From Candidatus Cloacimonadota bacterium (GTDB taxonomy: Bacteria > Cloacimonadota > Cloacimonadia > Cloacimonadales > Cloacimonadaceae), in assembly GCA_028703735.1 (NCBI GenBank), contig JAQVMI010000037.1:1-10660 (forward strand): a DNA stretch of 10,660 bases, given 5' to 3'. A program made the translations under genes and the position numbers. This document shows positions 5,409 through 10,660 of this stretch, piece after piece. How positions within the stretch are numbered: position 1 is the stretch's first letter; every line of letters starts with the position of its first letter. Under the pieces are notes generated by a model. That model made no database searches and was not told where the DNA came from. It saw only the letters and a list, made by a program, of their open reading frames with translations.

Positions 5409-7153
5409 GAAAGATGAACTACAACTGTAACGCTGGCTTTAGCCGGTTGTTTCACTGGCTTCAGCCGGTGAGTGGGATGCACTTGCAGCAAAGCAAACAA
5501 AACCGGCTAAAGCCAGTGAAACAACCGGCTGAAGCCTGCGTTACCTGCTTAAGAACATCCTTGTTTCTATTCATTTTCACCCTTCTCAGTTTTAGCCTCT
5601 TTGCCGAAACCATCGCCTTGCAAAGCTTCGAAAGCCAAGCTACCGATACCTACAGCTACACTGCCAATCCTACTCCAGACAGCAAACGCATCTGGTGGGG
5701 ACCAACTTCCGAAAACATGGGTGGTGCCACTGCTTATCAAGGCACAATTTATTGGGCGGGTTGGGATTTGGATAATGTGGAAAGCACCATAACCTTCCAA
5801 ACCCTTACGCTGCAAGCAGGCTACACCTATAATGTAAGTTTCTATTACTTCACCAAAAACCTCGCAACCACCAACGACTATTGCCGTTACAGCGTTAAAT
5901 ACGACAACGGCACCAATTGGGATGGCTGGGTTACAGTAAACAATAACAGCAATGCCTGGACAGCAGTTTCGGTGGATGTGCCAAGTGGTAGCAACTATCT
6001 GCGCTTAAGGCTTTCATCAAAGTTCGATGGGCCTACCAAATATGCGCACTGGGACTATATCAAAGTGGAAAAGACTCCCATTCCTAATACAGCTCCGGTT
6101 GTTTCCAATGTAACTGTTAGCCAACGCATGGATGGTAGCAAACTGGTGGATATTTGGTATGACCTATTTGATGCTGAATCAGAACTGTGCGAAATCACCT
6201 TCAAGCTTAGTGCCGATGGTGGTGCCAGCTATGACATTATCCCCAGTCTGGCAAATTTAAGTGGTGATTTTGGCAATGACCTTCCAAGCGGAACCAATAA
6301 ACATATAGTGTGGAATGCGGGTGCCGAAAGCTATAGCCTGAACGCCAACAACTATCTCTACAGGGTTTATGCCGATGATGGCAGTACCCCACCCATGCCG
6401 GAGAATTTTGTACTGGTGGAAGGCGGTACCTTTAACAACGGAACCTCTGATGTAACCTTGTCCTCTTTCTACATCGATAAGTATGAACTTACGCAGGCAG
6501 GATATCAGGCAGTGATGGGTAGCAATCCAGCATCAGGATATGGAGAAGGTAGCAACTATCCGGTTTATAATGTCAATTGGTTCAATGCCATTGAATACAG
6601 TAATCGCCGCACTATGCAGGAAGGCTTAACCCCTTGCTACAGCTATGGCACCTACGGCACTAATCCGGATAACTGGCCCGGGGGCTGGAACAACGATTAC
6701 AACAATCACACCAATGTAACATGCAACTGGACAGCGGGTGGCTACAGACTACCCACCGAGATGGAATGGCAGTTTGCTGCCCGGGGTGGCAATCAGACGC
6801 ATAACTATACCTACAGTGGTAGTAATGATATCAATGCTGTAGCCTTTTATTGGGACAATGGTGGTTCGACCCAACCCTATTCAACCCATACAGTTGGTGG
6901 TTTTGCACCCAATGAGCTTGGCACCTTTGACATGAGTGGAAATGTGTGGGAATGGGTGTGGGACATCTATGGCGACTATCCAAGTGGTTCACAAACTAAT
7001 CCTACGGGAGCAAATAGCGGGTCTAACCGTGTGCTACGCGGCGGTAGCTGGTACTTCGATGCCAACTACTGCACCGTTTCCAATCGGGTTGACGGCGTTG
7101 CGACCGGCAGCGGCAGCAATGTGGGCTTCCGCTTGTGTAGGGTTTCCCCTTGA
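5405..7153 (+). CDS. Exported protein with jelly-roll, Ig-like and FGE/SUMF1 domains
   Basis: 582 residues. The start at 5405 has GGAGGT 5 bases upstream and overlaps the previous stop (ATGA). The first 7 residues (MRKMNYN) are separated from a signal-peptide core (TSLFLFIFTLLSFSLFA, about 51-67, cut after FA likely) by about 39 residues encoded by a palindromic insertion. Residues 69-223 resemble a MAM/'choice-of-anchor' jelly roll. Residues 229-328 resemble an Ig-like domain. Residues 334-580 are an FGE-sulfatase (SUMF1) domain: FVLVEGGTF, FYIDKYELTQAGY, NVNWFNAIEYSNRR, GYRLPTEMEWQFAARGG, GTFDMSGNVWEWVWD, RVLRGGSWY, GFRLCR. In true formylglycine-generating enzymes two cysteines follow GGS (C336 and C341 in human). 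Here only the second aligns (C556); the first aligns with F551. Copper-dependent sulfatase activation is therefore unlikely; a structural or binding use of the fold is more probable. Confidence 0.88.
   Translation: MRKMNYNCNAGFSRLFHWLQPVSGMHLQQSKQNRLKPVKQPAEACVTCLRTSLFLFIFTLLSFSLFAETIALQSFESQATDTYSYTANPTPDSKRIWWGPTSENMGGATAYQGTIYWAGWDLDNVESTITFQTLTLQAGYTYNVSFYYFTKNLATTNDYCRYSVKYDNGTNWDGWVTVNNNSNAWTAVSVDVPSGSNYLRLRLSSKFDGPTKYAHWDYIKVEKTPIPNTAPVVSNVTVSQRMDGSKLVDIWYDLFDAESELCEITFKLSADGGASYDIIPSLANLSGDFGNDLPSGTNKHIVWNAGAESYSLNANNYLYRVYADDGSTPPMPENFVLVEGGTFNNGTSDVTLSSFYIDKYELTQAGYQAVMGSNPASGYGEGSNYPVYNVNWFNAIEYSNRRTMQEGLTPCYSYGTYGTNPDNWPGGWNNDYNNHTNVTCNWTAGGYRLPTEMEWQFAARGGNQTHNYTYSGSNDINAVAFYWDNGGSTQPYSTHTVGGFAPNELGTFDMSGNVWEWVWDIYGDYPSGSQTNPTGANSGSNRVLRGGSWYFDANYCTVSNRVDGVATGSGSNVGFRLCRVSP
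5427..5544. repeat. Large palindromic element inserted in frame in a signal-peptide region
   Basis: Two 43-bp arms (5427-5469, 5502-5544) with 3 mismatches and a 32-bp centre. Each arm contains two short GGCT..AGCC palindromes (e.g. GGCTTTAGCC, GGCTTCAGCC) separated by GGTTGTTTCACT. The element keeps the reading frame and encodes the low-complexity segment between MRKMNYN and TCLRTSLFLF. The composition is repeat-like, unlike the flanking gene. Confidence 0.9.
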
Positions 7154-7191
7154 TTTTTGTTTTTTGTTCTTTTTGCCTTTTGCAAAGTAGT

Positions 7192-7231
7192 GACAGTCGC
7201 CTCGACTGTCTTCAGCACACGAGGCGTGTGC
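7192..7231. repeat. Two adjacent hairpins with complementary loops
   Basis: GACAGTC-GCCTC-GACTGTC (7192-7210) is followed 4 bases later by GCACAC-GAGGC-GTGTGC (7215-7231). The 5-base loops are exact reverse complements; with closing pairs the match is 7 bases (CGCCTCG / CGAGGCG). Probably a dispersed repeat element. Confidence 0.8.
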
Positions 7232-7256
7232 AATTACGGCGAAGGGACAAAGCTTA

Positions 7257-7323
7257 GCAGGAGTCATTTGCGCCTGTAGCATTTTGCCGTTACTCCAGAT
7301 TACATGGCGCAAAGGACTCATGC
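7257..7323. repeat. 18-bp inverted repeat (long hairpin)
   Basis: Arms 7257-7274 and 7306-7323 pair at 16 of 18 positions, including GAGTC and TTTGCGCC / GGCGCAAA. TGTA (7275-7278) and TACA (7301-7304) can extend the stem past a one-base bulge. There is no U-tract, so it is not an obvious terminator. Confidence 0.7.
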
Positions 7324-7348
7324 GAAACAATGGAAACCACGTGGGGGT

Positions 7349-7382
7349 GCAGGGGGATTTTTCCCCCTGCCCGCGGGGTTTT
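7349..7382 (+). terminator. Possible terminator of the 4629-7153 operon
   Basis: A 9-bp stem GCAGGGGGA-TTTT-TCCCCCTGC (7349-7370) is followed by CCGCGGGGTTTT. An alternative stem, CCCC (7363-7366) with GGGG (7375-7378), would sit directly before TTTT (7379-7382). It is about 200 bp past the stop, so it is not a tight match to the operon end. Confidence 0.4.
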
Positions 7383-7453
7383 GACTTATAATTCTGCCCC
7401 AAGAAATCTTGCACAGTTCTCTCTTTTCACAGGGCGGAATTATGAGTTAAAAC
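7378..7453 (+). repeat. 22-bp inverted repeat, fully pairable as plus-strand RNA
   Basis: GTTTTGACTTATAATTCTGC.. (7378-7399) pairs with 7432-7453. The three non-Watson-Crick positions are all G-U or U-G in a plus-strand transcript, giving 22 continuous pairs around a 32-base loop that holds a small CAAGA-AA-TCTTG stem (7400-7411). It lies just upstream of the ribosome site of the short ORF at 7471. Confidence 0.7.
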
Positions 7454-7470
7454 GAGAGCTGGAGGTGTGA

Positions 7471-7587
7471 ATGCAGTATCCGGGAGTACCAATTGTGTTT
7501 AACTATGGAAAGTATCGCGGAGAAGATAGTCTATCAGCGAAGATTAATCAACGATACTTTATAAATCAACCATACGCGGAAGTTTGA
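7471..7587 (+). CDS. Possible small protein of 38 residues, or gene remnant
   Basis: The ATG at 7471 follows GGAGG by 5 bases, a strong ribosome site. The predicted peptide begins MQYPGVPIVFNYGKYRGED and ends INQPYAEV. No signal peptide, membrane segment or known domain is seen. After the TGA the same frame stays open for 19 more codons (LVSEAIENIILTYVLNGFS), so it may be the decayed start of a longer gene. Not recognised; function unknown. It is supported only by the ribosome site and amino-acid composition. Confidence 0.3.
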   Translation: MQYPGVPIVFNYGKYRGEDSLSAKINQRYFINQPYAEV

Positions 7588-7730
7588 CTTGTCTCTGAAG
7601 CCATTGAGAATATCATCCTTACCTATGTCTTGAACGGCTTTAGTTGAGGGTTAAACAAAGGCTATTTCGTAAGCGGTGACTGTAGGGGATATTATTGGGA
7701 GATAAGGGTATAGACTTGAAAAGGGATTTT

Positions 7731-7806
7731 GTTTAACTCAAAAAAAGCCACGCTGCCGTTAAGTGTTAAGGTAAAGTTTGCGGAAGTGGCTTTTTTTAAG
7801 TCAAAC
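7731..7806. repeat. 21-bp inverted repeat with A7/T7 arms
   Basis: Arms 7731-7751 and 7786-7806 match at 19 of 21 positions; the core is AAAAAAAGCCAC / GTGGCTTTTTTT, with a 34-base centre. Both mismatches become G-U pairs in a minus-strand transcript. It could act as a weak bidirectional terminator, but the loop is long for that; a small non-autonomous repeat is the alternative. Confidence 0.65.
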
Positions 7807-7844
7807 CTCCCCTGTGGGTCGCAGGTAAGAATTAAGCAAATTGC

Positions 7845-7874
7845 AATAAAAGAAAAAGGGGGCGGGGAGCCCCC
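7845..7874 (-). terminator. Rho-independent terminator of the cysteine-rich gene
   Basis: On the minus strand: GGGGGC-TCCCC-GCCCCC followed by TTTTTCTTTTATT, 38 bp past the stop at 7912. A GC-only stem plus U-tract makes a classic intrinsic terminator. Confidence 0.88.
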
Positions 7875-7911
7875 ATGTGTGTGTTGAGGTATGTGTCGTC
7901 TATATAAGCTG

Positions 7912-8244
7912 TTACAGGTATTCTTCGCAGTGCCAAACTCCACCATTGATACGTTTTAACTGGCAGAGTGAACTATTTTGGCAATGGGCACAAAGCCCAT
8001 AGCCTTCCTCGATATCCTTGCAAACATCTAAGGTTGAGCAGGTTAACAGGCAGTTGGTTTCTTCTCCTGCCTCATAATCATCACAATCGTAAATCAGGCT
8101 ACAGCTACTTGCCAGGCAGCAAGCTAATTTGTGTTGGCAATATGCACACAAGCCAGATTTATTGAATGTTTTATCCAGTATATCCCGGTTTATAAAGCTA
8201 TCGAGCTCCACTTTTCTTAATACTGTTCTTGCTACTGCAGCCAT
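7912..8244 (-). CDS. Cysteine-rich small protein with two CX2CX5CX11C motifs
   Basis: 110 residues with 13 cysteines and no signal peptide or membrane segment, so probably cytosolic. Two copies of one motif with identical spacing: C33-x2-C36-x5-C42-x11-C54 followed by DDY, and C85-x2-C88-x5-C94-x11-C106 followed by EEY. Both begin GLCAxCQ, and the second ends GGVWHCEEYL. Between them lie C65, C69 and C75. The four-cysteine spacing suggests a structural zinc site or an Fe-S cluster in each copy. Small GLCxxC...GGVWxCEEY proteins occur in other anaerobes as uncharacterised proteins (from memory). The start at 8244 follows AAAGGA by 5 bases. It is a single gene with its own terminator. The first 28 residues have no cysteine and may form a helix (VARTVLRKVELDSFINRDIL). 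The biochemical role is unknown. Confidence 0.82.
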   Translation of the reverse strand: MAAVARTVLRKVELDSFINRDILDKTFNKSGLCAYCQHKLACCLASSCSLIYDCDDYEAGEETNCLLTCSTLDVCKDIEEGYGLCAHCQNSSLCQLKRINGGVWHCEEYL

Positions 8245-8584
8245 TTTATTCCTTTAATCAGGTGTGTTTATTTTATGGTACTATATGCAAGGGTTGTGCC
8301 AAACGGAAATAATAAATATCACAATCTTGTAATGGTATAATATACAACGAAATAAGGTTACAACATGTCGTATCACTTGTCACGAAATCTACCCAAAAAT
8401 GTGGGGGTATCTTCCCCAGTGTGGAATATCTCTACAGTTGCAAAGTGCAAAGAGCATCATTTTTGCTAATGAATCTGGTTGTGAATTACTAAGCAGCTCT
8501 CAGCCTTGCCATTTATCATAATGCTTGACGAAAACTCACAAACAAAAAATAAGGAATCCTTAAAAGATATTGAAGGAAAAACTA
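8245..8584. other. Divergent intergenic region before glnS
   Basis: 340 bp that must hold promoters for both flanking genes. TATAAT occurs at 8336-8341 (plus) without a matching -35. TTGACG at 8525-8530 (plus) has a weak AATAAG 17 bases later, about 30 bp before the glnS ATG. A weak stem GGGG-TATCTT-CCCC is at 8404-8417. No open frame or T-box-like element was recognised. Confidence 0.5.
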
Positions 8585-10291
8585 ATGGATACTCCCGAAA
8601 ATCCCGTCAAGAATTTGGAAGAGAAGAATATAGGATCAAATTTTATCCGCTTTATGATAGATCGAGATTTAGAAAGCGGAAAGCATACAAGCATTGTTAC
8701 CCGCTTTCCTCCAGAGCCAAATGGATATTTGCATATTGGTCACGCCAAATCAATTTGCCTGAATTTTGGTTTAGCAAGAGATTATGCGGGTAGGTGTCAT
8801 TTACGTTTTGATGATACAAATCCGGTTAAAGAAGATGTGGAATATGTGGATTCCATTATGGATGATGTTCGCTGGTTAGGTTTTGATTGGCATGACAAGC
8901 TTTTTTACGCTTCAGATTACTTTGCCAAGCTCTACGATTATGCAGAAAATCTCATTCAGCAGGGCAAGGCTTTCGTTTGTGATCTTAGCCTTTCTGAGCT
9001 TAGGGACTACAGAGGAACCTTAACCGTTCCAGGAAAAAATAGTCCTTATAGAGATAGATCCATCGAAGAAAACCTGGATTTGTTCAGAAGGATGCGGGAT
9101 GGAGAATTTGCAGATGGTAGCAGATCTCTGCGTGCAAAAATTGATATGAATTCCCCTAATCTAAATATGCGCGATCCGGTTATATATCGCATAAAAAAAA
9201 CACATCACCATCGCACTGGAGCAGATTGGCAGATTTACCCGATGTACGACTACACACATTGTATTTCGGATGCTTTAGAAGGGATTACACATTCTATCTG
9301 CACTTTGGAATTTGAAGATCACCGCCCTCTGTACGATTGGTTTTTGGATCAGTTACCAGTTCCTTGCCATCCTCAGCAGATAGAATTTGCACGGTTGAAT
9401 TTAACCTATACTGTTATGAGCAAGCGTCGGCTCTTAGAATTAGTAAGCAGTGGATTGGTAAAAGGTTGGGACGATCCACGCATGCCTACTATTGCAGGAA
9501 TGCGTCGTCGAGGTTATCCGCCGGAAGCAATAAGAGAATTTGCCGAACGTATTGGCGTAGCTAAAGCTAATTCCCTGGTGGATAACGATTTGCTGATGTT
9601 CTGCGTTCGCGAAGAATTAAACAGGACTGCAAAGCGGGTAATGGCAGTGATGAATCCCCTAAAGCTAACCATTTCCAATTATCCCGATGGACTTGTGGAA
9701 GATATTGAAGCAGAAAACAATCCGGAAGATATTGCCTCTGGAACCAGGCAGGTAAAATTCTCTAAAACACTATTTATTGAACGTGAAGATTTCTCCGAAA
9801 ACCCTCCCAAAGGATGGTTCCGGCTTGCTCCTGGAAAAGAAGTCCGCCTTAAACATGCCTATTATATCACTTGTGATGAAGTGATAAAAAATGAGGAGGG
9901 AGAAATCTTGGAAGTAATTTGCAGCTATGATCCCTTATCAAAGGGTGGAGGAACTCCTGACGGTCGCAAGATCAAGGGTACTTTGCATTGGGTATCGGCT
10001 ATTCATGCCATTCCTGTGGAATTACGTTTGTATGATCACCTTTTCACAATAGCGGATCTAAACGAAATTGAGGAAGGAAAGGATTATAAAGATTACTTGA
10101 ATCCAACCTCCTTAGTGATTAATACTTCCTGCATGGCGGAAGCTTCCCTGGCTGATCTAAGCATAGGTGAACGCTATCAGTTCCTAAGGCTTGGCTATTT
10201 CTGCGTGGATAGTGATAGCCTGCCAGAAAAACCAGTTTTTAACAGAATTGTATCACTGAAAGATAGCTGGGCAAAACAAGTAAAAAAGTAA
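8585..10291 (+). CDS. glnS: Glutaminyl-tRNA synthetase
   Basis: Class I synthetase charging tRNA(Gln) directly with glutamine in the cytosol. 568 residues (E. coli 554), collinear with E. coli GlnRS throughout. Visible: [20 protein letters not shown] with the HIGH motif at 50-53, [12 protein letters not shown] (73-84), [36 protein letters not shown] (217-236), [13 protein letters not shown], the KMSKS equivalent VMSKR (277-281), [18 protein letters not shown], and the C-terminal anticodon-binding beta barrels ending [22 protein letters not shown] and the Gln-type flanks separate it from GluRS. The ATG at 8585 is chosen because AAGGA lies 6 bases before it; an in-frame TTG 15 bases upstream is less likely. 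Its presence suggests direct charging rather than sole reliance on the GatCAB route. It stands alone, convergent with the next gene. Confidence 0.97.
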   Translation: MDTPENPVKNLEEKNIGSNFIRFMIDRDLESGKHTSIVTRFPPEPNGYLHIGHAKSICLNFGLARDYAGRCHLRFDDTNPVKEDVEYVDSIMDDVRWLGFDWHDKLFYASDYFAKLYDYAENLIQQGKAFVCDLSLSELRDYRGTLTVPGKNSPYRDRSIEENLDLFRRMRDGEFADGSRSLRAKIDMNSPNLNMRDPVIYRIKKTHHHRTGADWQIYPMYDYTHCISDALEGITHSICTLEFEDHRPLYDWFLDQLPVPCHPQQIEFARLNLTYTVMSKRRLLELVSSGLVKGWDDPRMPTIAGMRRRGYPPEAIREFAERIGVAKANSLVDNDLLMFCVREELNRTAKRVMAVMNPLKLTISNYPDGLVEDIEAENNPEDIASGTRQVKFSKTLFIEREDFSENPPKGWFRLAPGKEVRLKHAYYITCDEVIKNEEGEILEVICSYDPLSKGGGTPDGRKIKGTLHWVSAIHAIPVELRLYDHLFTIADLNEIEEGKDYKDYLNPTSLVINTSCMAEASLADLSIGERYQFLRLGYFCVDSDSLPEKPVFNRIVSLKDSWAKQVKK

Positions 10292-10319
10292 GCCATAAAA
10301 CTGCTGCTTTCGGCTGTAG

Positions 10320-10339
10320 CTTGCAAGGCGGGTTGCAAG
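10320..10339. terminator. Weak hairpin between convergent genes
   Basis: CTTGCAA-GGCGGG-TTGCAAG, a 7-bp stem between the glnS stop (10291) and the end of the minus-strand gene (10371). The plus strand continues TAAAGATTTTG, so the U-tract is interrupted. It may terminate both genes inefficiently. Confidence 0.4.
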
Positions 10340-10370
10340 TAAAGATTTTGTAACGATAGTCTGGAAAGTA

Positions 10371-10660
10371 TTAGTTATAAAGATCCAGCAAGCTTTTTGT
10401 AAGGTGCTCTCTGGAGTATTGATGCAGTATCTGCAATGGGATAGGTCTATTTTGGGGTAGGGAAAGTAGCTTGTTTATGCAGCTAACAATCTGATCTATA
10501 TCACTAACATGAGCGTATTTACCACCCTGTGTCTGGTCTAAAACTCCCTTTATGATACTATTTTTAGGTCCCACAGCCAAAATGGGCTTGCCTAATCTTA
10601 GAAGTTCGAATAGTTTTCCTGTATAACTGTGCTCGGATTCGGGATCATCGCTAAGCATAA
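10371..10660 (-). CDS. Probable GT4-type glycosyltransferase, C-terminal fragment (cut by right edge)
   Basis: About 96 residues are visible; the frame stays open to the window edge, so the true start lies outside and the internal ATG at 10658 is unlikely to be the start. The segment SYTGKLFELLRLGKPILAVGP resembles the donor-sugar-binding region of group 1 (GT4) glycosyltransferases, where an acidic residue in a K(x)FE(x)hxxGxPIL context contacts the nucleotide sugar. GKYAHVSDIDQIVSCINKLL then matches the usual G..V...D.......I..LL helix, and the tail ends YSREHLTKSLLDLYN like many such enzymes. A role in polysaccharide or LPS-type synthesis is expected for the family, but the substrate cannot be told. 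It converges with glnS across 79 bp. Confidence 0.75.
   Translation of the reverse strand, partial: MLSDDPESEHSYTGKLFELLRLGKPILAVGPKNSIIKGVLDQTQGGKYAHVSDIDQIVSCINKLLSLPQNRPIPLQILHQYSREHLTKSLLDLYN

Larger units (their letters stand above)
7154..7911. other. Hairpin-rich intergenic region without a recognised gene
   Basis: 758 bp between the SUMF1-domain gene and the convergent cysteine-rich gene. A T-rich tract follows the stop (7152-7180). Then come hairpins at 7192-7210, 7215-7231, 7257-7323, 7349-7370, 7378-7453, 7731-7806 and 7858-7874, and one short ORF at 7471-7587. No transposase, tRNA or known RNA family was recognised. Confidence 0.75.

Noticed and set aside
5405..7153. Type IX secretion (Por) C-terminal sorting domain
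   Set aside because: The protein ends right after the GFRLCR motif of the SUMF1 domain, leaving no room for a sorting domain; the upstream protein also lacks one.
7034..7414. 126-residue minus-strand frame across the SUMF1 gene end
   Set aside because: It runs through the hairpin elements and antisense to the conserved FGE C-terminus; the peptide is a translation of palindromes.
7154..7911. Retron, group II intron, transposon or tRNA in the hairpin-rich gap
   Set aside because: No reverse transcriptase, transposase, domain V-like motif or tRNA cloverleaf was seen on either strand.
7692..7946. 84-residue minus-strand frame
   Set aside because: It overlaps the end of the cysteine-rich gene, its terminator and the 7731-7806 inverted repeat.
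8336..8341. TATAAT on the plus strand as the glnS promoter
   Set aside because: No acceptable -35 at 16-18 bases and about 240 bp from the ATG; kept only as a note.
8506..8793. 95-residue plus-strand frame overlapping the glnS start
   Set aside because: Out of frame with glnS, which is collinear with known GlnRS from its N-terminus; no ribosome site and no recognisable domain.

Overview
The window looks like chromosomal DNA from a Gram-negative anaerobe of the FCB/Cloacimonadota type. This is an inference from gene content: a bacterial-type GlnRS, secreted Kre9/KNH-like plus FGE/SUMF1-domain surface proteins, a CX2CX5CX11C cysteine-rich small protein, and much palindromic repeat DNA. No taxonomic marker was searched.

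Left block (1-3111, minus strand): a compact operon tilS - hpt - ftsH, the order also known from Bacillus subtilis and many other bacteria. The genes are 9 bp apart (tilS/hpt) or overlap by up to 4 bp (hpt/ftsH). ftsH runs off the left edge, so only its first 378 residues are visible. Its N-terminus is about 90 residues longer than E. coli FtsH and carries an extra membrane segment. Upstream of tilS is a 0.5 kb non-coding stretch with three 59-bp two-hairpin units on a 66-bp period, then the terminator of the next operon.

Second block (3630-4227, minus strand): a groES - trxA operon without groEL. Its upstream region holds a degenerate CIRCE operator (HrcA site) immediately downstream of a TTGACA -35 box. 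The divergent intergenic region 4228-4628 also carries an inverted pair of DnaA-box-like sequences and a 15-bp inverted repeat carrying two outward-facing -35 elements.

Right block (4629-7153, plus strand): two translationally coupled genes for exported proteins. The first has a Kre9/KNH-like domain plus an Fn3-like domain. The second has a jelly-roll-like domain, an Ig-like domain and an FGE/SUMF1 fold lacking one of the two catalytic-type cysteines. The second gene carries a palindromic element of about 118 bp inserted in frame between its start codon and its signal-peptide core. Then come about 760 bp without a recognisable gene but rich in hairpins, with one possible 38-residue ORF, and a convergent gene (minus strand, 7912-8244) for a cysteine-rich protein with two copies of one metal-site-like motif.

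Right end: glnS (glutaminyl-tRNA synthetase, plus strand, 8585-10291) and, convergent to it, the C-terminal part of a probable GT4-type glycosyltransferase cut by the window edge.

The identifiable genes cover housekeeping (tRNA modification, purine salvage, protein quality control, redox, translation) and cell-surface functions. The unusual material is the palindromic repeat load, especially the in-frame insertion at 5427-5544 and the hairpin field at 7190-7875. No CRISPR array, defence island, phage or transposase was seen.
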